Shown in pieces: positions 48,112 through 56,911 of a stretch of DNA of 64,000 nucleotides. The first letter of the stretch is position 1; every line of letters starts with the position of its first letter. Position numbers and translations under genes: made by a program. The stretch is from Motiliproteus sp. MSK22-1 (lineage in GTDB: Bacteria > Pseudomonadota > Gammaproteobacteria > Pseudomonadales > Balneatricaceae): the NCBI RefSeq assembly GCF_001968815.1, contig NZ_MIEQ01000098.1, positions 1-64,000 on the forward strand. Direction: 5' to 3'. The notes under the pieces are model-generated. The model saw only the letters and a program-made list of their open reading frames with translations. It searched no databases and had not been told where the DNA came from.

Positions 48112-48273
48112 ATGAGTAAAAGATACAATTGCCGAAGTTGTATGCACTTCAGTCTCACAGAACTGGGGCCCCGGTGTCGCTTTCGCGGAGGAAAACCTGC
48201 GGGCATCTGTTCAGTTTTCAGTCGCGTAAAAACGGTAGAAAAGCCTCCAAAGCCCCATCTTTTAAATACCTAA
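48112..48273 (+). CDS. Cys-rich small protein, 53 aa
   Basis: ATG 48112 to TAA 48273, 53 residues. The cysteines lie at 7, 10, 22 and 33 (NCRSCMHF...RCRF...GICSVF), a C-x2-C-x11-C-x10-C layout that suggests a metal-binding knuckle or a small Fe-S or zinc protein. No further family assignment. The gene follows the HTH gene by 18 bases and converges with the phosphodiesterase, ending 28 bases from its stop. Confidence 0.6.
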   Translation: MSKRYNCRSCMHFSLTELGPRCRFRGGKPAGICSVFSRVKTVEKPPKPHLLNT

Positions 48274-48301
48274 TGAGCCTGTACTCAGATGGTACTTCGG
48301 G

Positions 48302-49042
48302 CTACAACTCTCCTCGAATCATCTCTCCGATAGCATCCGTTTCAATAAGCCTCGCTCCTTTATCTGCCAACGAGTCTGCAACATTGGAATCTGAAGTTTC
48401 ATAGAATGCCAACTCAACCCGAGGATTTTCATATCGTGCTCCCAGCGGGAGACGCTTGTGGTTAAAAAACAGGACTTCTGGTTCCATTTTGACTACGCTC
48501 GGATGACAAATTTCTGCCCAGCGAGAAAGAACCGGGCCAAGGCGTTGGTAGCCTCTTAATTTGGCCGCCTTTAGCGCATATATCGAAAAGCTAATGAGCA
48601 CTACCTGATGTTTAACCGATTCGATAATAGAGAGAATTCGATCCAGCACGCGATTAACACCGAAGGCCTTTAGCGCAATACGCTTTATTTCCAGATAGAG
48701 AACAACCTTCGGATTTCGCTGCAACAGCTCTACCATATCCTGCAGGTCCATTAATCTGACACCCTTGAAACGGTTACCAAACCGACCGGGTTCAAAGGGA
48801 CTTAAACGATCCAGCTGGGCTTTAGTGGAACGGTGTACCGCGCCTTTATGACCACAGAGTCGAACCAGTGTCTGATCATGAAAAATGACAGGTACTTCGT
48901 CAGCGCTAAGCTGTACATCAGCTTCTATGCGTAAAGCCCCAGCTTCAATCGCTTTCTCAAATCCGAGACGAGTGTTTTCAGGATAGCGGCTGGGATACCC
49001 CCGATGGGCTACCAGTTCGTATGGTTTGCTGCTTGGGTCCAT
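48302..49042 (-). CDS. glycerophosphodiester phosphodiesterase
   Basis: 246 residues of the GDPD TIM-barrel family. The catalytic His and Glu are in AHRGYPSRYPENT (about 12–24), metal Glu and Asp in IEADVQLSAD (about 38–47), His in VIFHDQTL (about 51–58), and Glu in YLEIKR (about 117). No signal peptide, so it is cytoplasmic (UgpQ-like) and yields glycerol-3-phosphate from lipid headgroups. Its start overlaps the upstream gene by about 65 bases; a later start is possible but would cut into the HRG motif region. Confidence 0.9.
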   Translation of the reverse strand: MDPSSKPYELVAHRGYPSRYPENTRLGFEKAIEAGALRIEADVQLSADEVPVIFHDQTLVRLCGHKGAVHRSTKAQLDRLSPFEPGRFGNRFKGVRLMDLQDMVELLQRNPKVVLYLEIKRIALKAFGVNRVLDRILSIIESVKHQVVLISFSIYALKAAKLRGYQRLGPVLSRWAEICHPSVVKMEPEVLFFNHKRLPLGARYENPRVELAFYETSDSNVADSLADKGARLIETDAIGEMIRGEL

Positions 49043-49997
49043 CTATATTGATCCTATCCATCATTGAATTCTGAATCCATTCTATATTGATCCGACTTAG
49101 CGAGGTATTTTCTTTTACAAGCGTACGGTTTCTTTTTCTATGGTGGTTTCTTATTCCAGGATTGTTCCTTGAACGATTTATGTCATTTTCAGAAAAAGCC
49201 CACCCGACCTGTTTCGGCTGCTGGTATTGTAAAACAGCCGATTGATCTGCCACTCGAAATATTTCGTTATCGTGCACCATTTCCGCCGCCATCATCGCAA
49301 ATAACCCAGACAGAAAGATTGCATCCATCAAACCTGCGCCACCAACAAAAATACCTTGACGCCAGGATCGCCTCACACGACTCAACTGCACAACATGCAG
49401 TAAATCTCCGCCAATCAGAGTACCCAGTACTGCTGCCATATAAGCCCAAGCCAAGTAATCATCACCACCCAGCAAAACGCCGCCAATGGCCGAGCTGACA
49501 ATAGCCCCAAAAAGATTAATCACCAGCCCTCTTTTTCCCTCTACTCGACTAAGAGGATAAACAACCGCTGAAACCACAATCACCAAAAACAGCGCAGAAT
49601 AAGGGTCAGGGGCGCTCTCTCGAAAAAGATAAAGTGAGAATATGATTGGTAAAATACAGCCACCAATGTTAACCCCATAGCAAATCCGTTCGTTCATATC
49701 GGCCCGGTCGATACTAACCTGTTGTTCAGCATCAACAACGTCATTGTCAGGAGCGTCTTTAATGGCGTTACTGTTAATTACACTTGTTACCTTTAGCCTG
49801 AACAACTGTATGTTCACCAGACTAAGCAAGATAGCCAACAGCATGGCATAACTGATGTCGCTTTGTGAAAGAGAGAGCTTGTGGAGGACCGCCTCCATCA
49901 ATCCGAGATGGAAACAGATTAACAATAACGCGAGTGTGGCAAAATAATGCAAAATAACAAACCACCCTGATACCCCATTACTGTAAGTATTGATCAC
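48978..49997 (-). CDS. DUF1614-type polytopic membrane protein
   Basis: 339 residues with about eight membrane segments between 10 and 255. The loop GGAGLMDAIFLSGLFAMM (about 225–242) and GTLIGGDLLHVVQL (about 190–203) are the features I associate with DUF1614. The C-terminal 80 residues are hydrophilic, Asn/Arg-rich and probably cytoplasmic. Function unknown. The gene runs into the phosphodiesterase frame by 65 bases, so the two may be coupled. Start ATG 49997. Confidence 0.65.
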   Translation of the reverse strand: MINTYSNGVSGWFVILHYFATLALLLICFHLGLMEAVLHKLSLSQSDISYAMLLAILLSLVNIQLFRLKVTSVINSNAIKDAPDNDVVDAEQQVSIDRADMNERICYGVNIGGCILPIIFSLYLFRESAPDPYSALFLVIVVSAVVYPLSRVEGKRGLVINLFGAIVSSAIGGVLLGGDDYLAWAYMAAVLGTLIGGDLLHVVQLSRVRRSWRQGIFVGGAGLMDAIFLSGLFAMMAAEMVHDNEIFRVADQSAVLQYQQPKQVGWAFSENDINRSRNNPGIRNHHRKRNRTLVKENTSLSRINIEWIQNSMMDRINIDGPKQQTIRTGSPSGVSQPLS

Positions 49998-50153
49998 ATT
50001 TCAGTGATTTCCAGTGATCCTTTATTAGGTTATTAATGTGCCTGACAAGACCTGGATAATAAGTTTTGACCGGCGCCCAGCGTTTTTACAATCGCTGCTT
50101 TGATCTCCAATCACTCTAAATCCTGAGGTTCAATAAGCTTACTCGCAGGCTCT

Positions 50154-52454
50154 TTAAGCAGATAAACGAGAATGCAGTTCTACGGCACGCCCCACTAATT
50201 CCAGCGTATCCAGGCCCGAGGCAAAAATAGCTCGAAGACGCTGTTCCAGAGGTTTACGTCCAACCAATCCTGTTGCCTGGCCGCACTCACTCCAGTGTTG
50301 ATTTTGTAGTATTTTAGCAATCAGAAGCTCAACATCTGCATGCTCATGCCGTTCGTACAAAGCCTTATCAGCAAGCATAATCAGCGTCAACTGACGGAGC
50401 GAGGGTAATGCTTGCTCATAGCCGCGATGACCATAAGCAAAGGCCAATAAATCCAACTGTCCCTGCTCATTAATCACAGAACAGCCAAAATCACCAGGCT
50501 CTTTTAACAGTTCAACAACCAGAGCCATATCCAGCTGCTTCCAGAATTCCCGCAACTGTTCCACCAACTGATAGCGGAATCGCTGACAAATACCCGTTAT
50601 CAAAATCTGGGCGTCAACTGATATTGGTTGAGCGACCAAGGCTGAATAACACCCGCTGCTGGCGTCCTTTGTTAATCCCAATCTCAGAATTCTGTAATCG
50701 TTACTACGCCAGAACTGAAGAAGATCCACCGTTGCACCGAAACTGGAGCCGACCATATCAATACGATTGGCAGTGGCTGTTTCCATTAGATGCGCAAGCA
50801 TGCGGCTCCCCACACCCAGGCCCTGCAATGAAGGATGTACCGCGATACGCACCACCCTAAGATACCTCAGCTTAGGAGCGTCAATACAACCGGCTTGCGC
50901 CGCCATAATCTGCGGGAGCAAATGCCCTCGCGGTCGTCTCCGGCCAGACCAGATAGCTTCGGCCATGTCGTTATCAAACCCGCCTTCCTGAGCAACCAGC
51001 ATGGTTGCGACAACAACAGATCCCTGCTTCATCACCTGTACACTCAGGTTTCGGCCATCCAGCAAATCCCGAAGATCTCCCGGAGTCGTTCGGTAATGGG
51101 CCTGAACCAATAAAGCAAAGACCTGTTTTAAAGTCGAGCGCTGCTCCAGAAGCTGCTCCGAGTTCATCAATTCTATACTGCAAGTCTCGGTATTAATTGC
51201 TGACAGCTGGTCATCAGGAGCAATTTCTGCGTTTAACAACAGGGCATTAAAGACCCAGTGTTCAAGAGGATCATTATCAGCCCAACGAACAGGCTCCTTT
51301 AGTGTTTGCAATCGCCATCCAGGAGCGAGACGTTGTAATGTTTGTTTAAAACGAATCTGAAAACCACGCCCTGTTCCTTCATATCCGTGAACTGTCGTTG
51401 AAAAAGCTATTCGGGAGTAATGCTCTAACAACACCTGCAACATCGGTGCAGGAATAGCAGCGGCCTCATCCACCAAAACCAAATCAGCCTTCGGCCTGCT
51501 GCGAATAATCTCATCAGGAGGTATAAACCGTAAAACCCCATTGGCAAACTGCAATTCCATAGACTTGATTCTATTCCCGGAAAGCAGCGACTCTGCGATA
51601 TCAAATACTCCTTCGACTGCTGAAAACCTTGGAGCTGTAACAATAATCACGCCAGGACCCAGCCTATCCTGATGGGCTTTCAACAATCTGGCCGCCGCTA
51701 TACCAAGAGCAGAACTTTTACCTCTTCCCCGGTCTGCGGTAATAACCAGGGGTCTACGCCTGTGCCCGGTTACTACATGAACAATCGCCTCTACAGCCAT
51801 AGCCTGATCACTGGTACAACAATCAGACATATCCAACTGACAGCCACCGTTAGCAGATTCCGGAACCTCTATTGGATGATCCGGCCTATCACTAACTGTG
51901 GGATAGAAAGGCGGTATGGGTTCACCCTGATCGACAACCAGAATATCAGGATTTGTTCTGATGGACTCAGACACCAGGGAGATAAAGGCACTGCGATTCA
52001 GGGTCTCTCCTGCCGGTTCGTTTTCAGCATGATCCGTTTTCGGCAATTCAACCAGCGTTCGTTGAAAATCCAGATCCAGTTTCCCTGACCATTGGTCTAA
52101 AGGAGGTGTCATCAGTACGAGTAAACTACCGGCAACCAGGGTACCAGACAACGCAGCCATCACATCCGGATTAAAGCCATCGTAAGTGTCAATAAACAAT
52201 ACATGGGACTCTGTGCCCAGCAGATGAACACTTTGTTTCGCCGTCACGGCACGACTTCCTGCGACGGGATTTTTTCCTACCCAAAGAGCACAGGCCCGTG
52301 AATTGCCAGAGAGCACTATACTCAGAACTTCTTGTGCGCTTTCCCTGCACCAGTCAGAACGTCCAGCCAGGACGAGAACACTTCGGTGCTTTCGTAACAA
52401 GAGCTGATCAGTAACATCAACAACCAGTTGTCTAAAAGAACGATTCAGATTCAC
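50154..52454 (-). CDS. tmcA: tRNA(Met) cytidine acetyltransferase TmcA
   Basis: 766 residues, longer than the E. coli enzyme (671). An N-terminal domain (about 1–190) is followed by an RNA-helicase-like module with Walker A ITADRGRGKSSALG (about 238–251) and LVLVDEAAAIPAP (Walker B, about 326–338). A GNAT domain has LRVVRIAVHPSLQGLGVGSRML (positions about 535–556). TmcA acetylates C34 of elongator tRNA-Met using ATP and acetyl-CoA. The start is GTG 52454. Monocistronic. Confidence 0.95.
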   Translation of the reverse strand: MNLNRSFRQLVVDVTDQLLLRKHRSVLVLAGRSDWCRESAQEVLSIVLSGNSRACALWVGKNPVAGSRAVTAKQSVHLLGTESHVLFIDTYDGFNPDVMAALSGTLVAGSLLVLMTPPLDQWSGKLDLDFQRTLVELPKTDHAENEPAGETLNRSAFISLVSESIRTNPDILVVDQGEPIPPFYPTVSDRPDHPIEVPESANGGCQLDMSDCCTSDQAMAVEAIVHVVTGHRRRPLVITADRGRGKSSALGIAAARLLKAHQDRLGPGVIIVTAPRFSAVEGVFDIAESLLSGNRIKSMELQFANGVLRFIPPDEIIRSRPKADLVLVDEAAAIPAPMLQVLLEHYSRIAFSTTVHGYEGTGRGFQIRFKQTLQRLAPGWRLQTLKEPVRWADNDPLEHWVFNALLLNAEIAPDDQLSAINTETCSIELMNSEQLLEQRSTLKQVFALLVQAHYRTTPGDLRDLLDGRNLSVQVMKQGSVVVATMLVAQEGGFDNDMAEAIWSGRRRPRGHLLPQIMAAQAGCIDAPKLRYLRVVRIAVHPSLQGLGVGSRMLAHLMETATANRIDMVGSSFGATVDLLQFWRSNDYRILRLGLTKDASSGCYSALVAQPISVDAQILITGICQRFRYQLVEQLREFWKQLDMALVVELLKEPGDFGCSVINEQGQLDLLAFAYGHRGYEQALPSLRQLTLIMLADKALYERHEHADVELLIAKILQNQHWSECGQATGLVGRKPLEQRLRAIFASGLDTLELVGRAVELHSRLSA

Positions 52455-52596
52455 CTGTTCTTAACACCCAGAAATAAAGAAATATCTAACCGTGACTTGG
52501 TTGTATGCAACGACTGTTACTCTTTTTAAGCCCCGGCACACAACCCCATTGACCCCATAATAGATATGGCACCCACAATACACCGGAGCTGGAAAA

Positions 52597-53334
52597 CTAA
52601 GGTGTTATTTTATAGCTAAGGCTAACACTTGCCCTTACTTCTATTTCACCAGGCACAACCTGCGGCACAACAGGCGCATCAGCAGTACTTAACATAGAAA
52701 CTTCCATCCGAGAACTACGCATACGCCCCATGGGTCGTATACTGGCTCCGTCAACTTGAATCGCAGATACTGACAACAGCTCAACTTCAGCAGCCTCAGC
52801 CGCTGCCAGAGCATAGCCTCGGGCTTTTTGGGTTGCTAAACGAATCGCCTGGTTACGATGCTCATCAGGATTCTTAAGACCAAACTCCAACTGCCCGATG
52901 GTGTTCGCTCCTGCTTCGGTAGCAACGTTAATCCATTCTCCAACCCTTTGTAGTTTTGACGTTTCAATCTCCAGATGATTACTTACCACATACCCGACAA
53001 TCGTTGCTTTCCAGTCTGGTTCACTTTGACGAGGACGAGGAGACCATTGCGGACTAATGGAAAAACTCCCGGTCTTTAGCTCAGAGTCGCTTAACCCCTC
53101 TTTAGACAGGCTTTTTCGTACCTCCGACATTAATCGGTTGTTCTGCTCCAAAGCTTTAGCTGCGGTTTTGCCGCTGGTTTCGACTCCAACACGAAAACCA
53201 ACCTGATCCGCAGGTACTTCGACAGTGGCTTCGCCACGAACATCCAAAGTAGGCTCAGATAGGTTTTCAGCCTGAGCAGAAAGTGCGAACAATAACGTAG
53301 AAAACAAACATAGAGTTGATAACCTTTTCTTCAT
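52597..53334 (-). CDS. SIMPL-domain periplasmic protein
   Basis: 245 residues with a Sec signal peptide (MKKRLSTLCLFSTLLFALSA, cut near AQA-EN). The SIMPL/DUF541 domain has LDVRGEATVEVPADQVGFRVGV (positions about 29–50) and the ARGYALAAAEAAEVEL helix (about 170). E. coli YggE is the nearest named relative and lowers oxidative stress; its partner argO gene is near yggE there, and argP/argO follow here too. Confidence 0.9.
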   Translation of the reverse strand: MKKRLSTLCLFSTLLFALSAQAENLSEPTLDVRGEATVEVPADQVGFRVGVETSGKTAAKALEQNNRLMSEVRKSLSKEGLSDSELKTGSFSISPQWSPRPRQSEPDWKATIVGYVVSNHLEIETSKLQRVGEWINVATEAGANTIGQLEFGLKNPDEHRNQAIRLATQKARGYALAAAEAAEVELLSVSAIQVDGASIRPMGRMRSSRMEVSMLSTADAPVVPQVVPGEIEVRASVSLSYKITP

Positions 53335-53524
53335 AATACCCTTCCTGTTTAAGACTCCATTTTATTACTTTCCAATGCAATCCAAACAAAATTATTGGAA
53401 GGCAGCAGAAATTAGTTTCTGACCGAGTTTATCGATACTTTTATTTACAGTTACTGAACGGGACTGACTTTAAATGAGTTAATAGATCCAATACTTATCA
53501 CAACAAAGATAACGGTATAAATTA

Positions 53525-54421
53525 TTACTGGCAATCTTGGCTAAGTACGGTCCGCCCTGCCTGAATAACAATCGACGACAGCTCCCGAACCAGAGGAGTA
53601 TCGACACCCCAACATTGCCAGTATAAATCGACACCAAAGGCATGTTCAGGTTCAAGGTCTATAAGCTCACCTGTTCGAATCAGGCTTCCCAGCATCAAAT
53701 CAGGCACTAATCCATAACCCAGCCCCATTTTAATGGCCTTTAAAAACGTTCCCGTTGATGGCAACCGATGCTTTGGATACACCCCTTGAAATTCGTTCCA
53801 GCATTTCTTTAAAAATTCATCATGCAAACGATCCTTGCTATTGAACGTCACCGCAGGTGCCTTTTCTATTGCCTGTTGACCAAAACCAGCAGAAAAGTAA
53901 CACTCCAGAAACTCTTTTGTGGCAACACAACGATAACGCATTGTCCCCAGAGGTTCGCAGCGACATCCCTGCGGCGGCTGAGATTCCGCCGTAATACAGC
54001 CTATAGCTTCACCTGTTTTAAGCAATCTCAGGGTTTCGTCTTGATCCTCAACCGCAAGATCAAGCAACCACTGGCTTTGCTGAGCTTTCTCAGCAATAGC
54101 ATCAACAAACCAGGTTACCATACTGTCAGCGTTAACAGCGATTGGTAAAGATACAAACCCGGCCAACTGATCATCAAAAGCCGACCAAAGCTCATCTTCT
54201 AGCAGGCTCACCTTCCGATAATGCTTAAGCAGTTGCTGCCCTTTTGGCGTGGCCTGAACAGGGCTGGTACGAATCAGCAGAGGTTGCCCGCAACGAGTTT
54301 CCAGCAATTTAATTCGCTGCGAAATGGCTGACTGAGTCAGATGCAGCTGCTTAGCTGCCGTTTCAAAACTACCGGTTTCAAATACCACCGCAAGCGCTTC
54401 TAGTAGCTTGTAGTCCAGCAT
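53525..54421 (-). CDS. argP: LysR-family regulator ArgP
   Basis: About 298 residues. The helix-turn-helix GSFETAAKQLHLTQSAISQRIKLLE (positions about 16–40) and the effector domain (GTFLKAIKMGLGYGLVPDLM near 220) fit ArgP/IciA, which activates the arginine/lysine exporter. It is divergent from such an exporter gene, which supports the name. I start at ATG 54421 (MLDYKLLEALAVV) rather than TTG 54427. Confidence 0.9.
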   Translation of the reverse strand: MLDYKLLEALAVVFETGSFETAAKQLHLTQSAISQRIKLLETRCGQPLLIRTSPVQATPKGQQLLKHYRKVSLLEDELWSAFDDQLAGFVSLPIAVNADSMVTWFVDAIAEKAQQSQWLLDLAVEDQDETLRLLKTGEAIGCITAESQPPQGCRCEPLGTMRYRCVATKEFLECYFSAGFGQQAIEKAPAVTFNSKDRLHDEFLKKCWNEFQGVYPKHRLPSTGTFLKAIKMGLGYGLVPDLMLGSLIRTGELIDLEPEHAFGVDLYWQCWGVDTPLVRELSSIVIQAGRTVLSQDCQ

Positions 54422-54566
54422 AATCAAGAGTCACATAAAATTTTATAATGTAAGTAGAAAATATTTAATTTTACTTAAAACACTATCGACTATAACCTGA
54501 ATTCTTCTATCTTCCCACCGCTTGAAGGCGGGAAACCCAACATCAAATAGGATTTTGAGGATTGTT
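54422..54566. promoter_or_regulatory. argP–argO divergent control region
   Basis: AT-rich. A perfect palindrome ATAAAATTTTAT lies at 54435–54446, fitting the T-N11-A type of LysR sites. A second AT block, AAATATTTAATTTTACTT (about 54459–54476), could hold the activator's other half or the argO promoter. Confidence 0.5.
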
Positions 54567-55181
54567 ATGCTTTTGTCGCCATTTATTCAGGGGTTCGGCG
54601 TTAGTGCAGGTTTGATTATCGCCATCGGTGCTCAGAATGCACATGTGTTAACACTTGGGATTAAACGACATTACCCTCTTTCCGTAGCCTTGGTATGCAG
54701 CCTCTGTGATGCGCTGCTAATTATTGCAGGTGTGATTGGCATGGGGATGCTGCTCGATCAGTTTCCCGAATTCAAAGTGCTGGCGACGCTTGGTGGTGCG
54801 CTGTTCCTGTTTATTTATGGCATAAAAGCGATACGCAGCGCCATGCTGCCAAAGCACCTCAGTCTCGACAAGAAAACTCTGAATCCGTCTTTTGCACTCG
54901 TCATGACAAGCACACTGATGGTGACTTTGCTCAACCCCCATGTCTACCTGGATACGATGGTTCTAATTGGCACCATAGCCGGACAGTATAGCGGTATAGA
55001 AAAAGCGATATTTGCCACTGGAGCAGTGTTAGCCTCCTTTGGCTGGTTCTTCTCTCTGAGCTGGGGAGCGACTAAGCTTCGTCCATTCTTCCAGTCAACA
55101 CGAGCATGGCAGATGCTTGATTTATTCGTAGCATTCACCATGCTGACTCTCTCAATACTCCTGGCGCTCTCCGTTTTATGA
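54567..55181 (+). CDS. argO: LysE/ArgO-family amino-acid exporter
   Basis: About 204 residues with six membrane helices. The family N-terminus FIQGFGVSAGLIIAIGAQNAHVLTLGI (positions 5–31) and the LLNPHVYLDTMVLIG motif (about 130–144) are those of LysE/ArgO exporters of arginine and lysine. I choose ATG 54567, preceded by TTGAGG; an in-frame ATG at 54522 adds 15 residues that do not match the family. Divergent from argP, its likely activator. Confidence 0.93.
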   Translation: MLLSPFIQGFGVSAGLIIAIGAQNAHVLTLGIKRHYPLSVALVCSLCDALLIIAGVIGMGMLLDQFPEFKVLATLGGALFLFIYGIKAIRSAMLPKHLSLDKKTLNPSFALVMTSTLMVTLLNPHVYLDTMVLIGTIAGQYSGIEKAIFATGAVLASFGWFFSLSWGATKLRPFFQSTRAWQMLDLFVAFTMLTLSILLALSVL

Positions 55182-55450
55182 TGATCAGGCAGACCGTCTT
55201 TAAGTAAGCACTAAGGAGCCTGGCCTGATACAGTATTTAATCGGTGTGGCCCCAACGCCTGTGGGCTTTGTACTAAAAGGAATAAAATATGAAACAGACC
55301 AGATCAGCAAGGTAGCTTCTTTACCGGACTTTCTGTCAAAGGGCTTTCCGGTAAGAAGGCCATTAGTAAAATAACCTTTAGCCTGACAGAACAACGTTAA
55401 AGAATTTCGAAGAAAAGGACTCAACCCTTAAGCAGGTTTAAAACAGAGAT
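55182..55450. other. argO downstream region, no gene recognised
   Basis: A minus frame (55200–55424) and a plus frame lacking a start codon (about 55220–55373, reading ...GFVLKGIKYETDQ...) are open here, but neither has a ribosome site or a family I recognise. It may be an old remnant. Confidence 0.3.
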
Positions 55451-55489
55451 ACAAAAAAGACCAGCCTATACTCCGTCTAGACTGGTCTT
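55451..55489 (-). terminator. rho-independent terminator of the small RNA candidate
   Basis: AAGACCAG (55457–55464) pairs with CTGGTCTT (55482–55489), with an inner CTA/TAG pairing. On the minus strand it is followed by six Ts in all; the plus strand lacks a T run. Confidence 0.7.
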
Positions 55490-55590
55490 CGATCCTTTTG
55501 TGCAACGATCCGTCCTGCTCCAAGCTGCGGTCAGTTCCTTCTGCATCCCTGTTGCGATGTAGACAGTTTGGCCTATACGGACCGATTAAT
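55451..55590 (-). ncRNA. candidate CsrA/RsmA-sequestering small RNA (Rsm/Csr type)
   Basis: Read on the minus strand, about 130 bases end in a rho-independent terminator (AAGACCAG...CTGGTCTT then T's, 55489–55451). The segment holds at least seven GGA motifs between 55548 and 55472, far above the roughly two expected. One is ACAGGGATG inside GCA-ACAGGGA-TGC, a small hairpin that presents GGA in the loop and fits the CsrA SELEX core ACARGGAUG. Another is CAG-AAGGAA-CTG, also a loop. Transcript start is a guess (near 55585). A TGAGGCCTCA palindrome lies upstream at 55625–55634. No protein frame explains the segment. Confidence 0.5.
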
Positions 55591-55757
55591 CTCTAGGAAA
55601 ATATCCTATTTTCAGCTGTTTTATTGAGGCCTCATTCAACAACCAGCATAAATTCAAAATGCTGCCGAGAAAAATCAATTGGTGTTTCTCTTGCTCGATG
55701 GAAGGAATCCTCTAAAATAGCGCCTCTTCTCAGTACCGCACCTAAGGCTAACGGCTA

Positions 55758-56888
55758 ATGCAACAATTTCAGGTTCCGCAGGGACATTTTAGCCTGCAAC
55801 GATATCCAGTCGATGCGAATCCATCACTTCGAGCCTGGGACGCAGCTGATGAATTAATCCTGAAGCACGTTGATGAGCAATTGACCCACCCTGATCCCGG
55901 TATATGGATTTACAATGACTCTTTCGGAGCCCTCAGTGTGGCGTTGAACAACTATTCTGTGCAGGCCATTTCAGACTCCTATCTGGCCCATAGAAGCATT
56001 GATAATAATTATTGTGATAACCATTTAGTAACAGATTCGCTGACAGTTAAGAGTTCTATTGAAACTCTCGAAGGAACACCGGATATTGTCCTGATCAAGG
56101 TGCCAAAAACGTTAGCCCTGCTGGAAGACCAGCTGTGTCGGCTTAGACCGTTTCTAACCGCACAGACACAAGTTATCGGTGCAGCAATGGTCAGGCATAT
56201 TCACAGCTCAACCTTATCACTGTTCGAACGGATAATCGGTCCAACAAAAACGTCCCTCGCCACAAAAAAGGCACGCTTGATTTTCTCAACACCGGATATG
56301 GAGATAAAACCTTCTAAATCCCCTTATCCCAATAGCTATACCCTGGAAGGAACCAAACATCAGATTATTAATCACGCTAACGTTTTTTCAAGACAGAAGC
56401 TGGACATCGGTACACGACTTTTTTTACAACATCTGCCTGTATCAGCCACCGCTCAATCCATTATCGACTTAGGCTGTGGTAATGGGATTGTCGGACTTAT
56501 TGCCTCTGAGCGTAATCCGAGCGCTCAGCTTAAATTCATAGACGAGTCATATATGGCTGTTGCCAGTGCAAAGCAAAACTTCGAAAATGCTTTCAACGGT
56601 CAACACAAAGCAACATTTGTTGTTGATAACTGTCTTGATAAAACTGACTCAGATTCAGCAGACCTGATTCTAAACAATCCTCCCTTTCATCAGCAGCAAG
56701 CGATTGGAGACCACATCGCTTTACAGATGTTTCGCCAGTCTCATCGGGTACTGCGTCAAAAAGGGGAGCTCTGGGTAATTGGCAACCGCCATTTGGGCTA
56801 CCATAAACGACTAAAGCAGATCTTCGGTAACTGCACCAGGGTGGCCAGCAACAGTAAGTTCGTGATACTTAAGACCACAAAGTTGTAA
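55758..56888 (+). CDS. rlmG: 23S rRNA (guanine-1835-N2)-methyltransferase RlmG
   Basis: 376 residues: an N-terminal inactive methyltransferase-like domain and a C-terminal active one. SAM motif IIDLGCGNGIVGLIA lies at about 235–249, and the catalytic NPPFHQQQAIGD at about 310–321 is the N-methyltransferase NPPF with the RlmG wording. Length matches E. coli RlmG (378). Start ATG 55758. Convergent with dusC. Confidence 0.95.
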   Translation: MQQFQVPQGHFSLQRYPVDANPSLRAWDAADELILKHVDEQLTHPDPGIWIYNDSFGALSVALNNYSVQAISDSYLAHRSIDNNYCDNHLVTDSLTVKSSIETLEGTPDIVLIKVPKTLALLEDQLCRLRPFLTAQTQVIGAAMVRHIHSSTLSLFERIIGPTKTSLATKKARLIFSTPDMEIKPSKSPYPNSYTLEGTKHQIINHANVFSRQKLDIGTRLFLQHLPVSATAQSIIDLGCGNGIVGLIASERNPSAQLKFIDESYMAVASAKQNFENAFNGQHKATFVVDNCLDKTDSDSADLILNNPPFHQQQAIGDHIALQMFRQSHRVLRQKGELWVIGNRHLGYHKRLKQIFGNCTRVASNSKFVILKTTKL

Positions 56889-56911
56889 CTGAAAAAAACA
56901 ACGTAAACGGC

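Noticed and set aside
55200-55424. Minus-strand 74-codon frame after argO
   Set aside because: No ribosome site, no recognisable domain; likely chance.
56875-56896. Ter-like sequence AAAGTTGTAACTGAAA at the rlmG stop
   Set aside because: It shares GTTGTAACT with the E. coli Ter core, but a 9-base match is expected about once in every two such windows, and other Ter positions differ. Not called without a genome-wide pattern.
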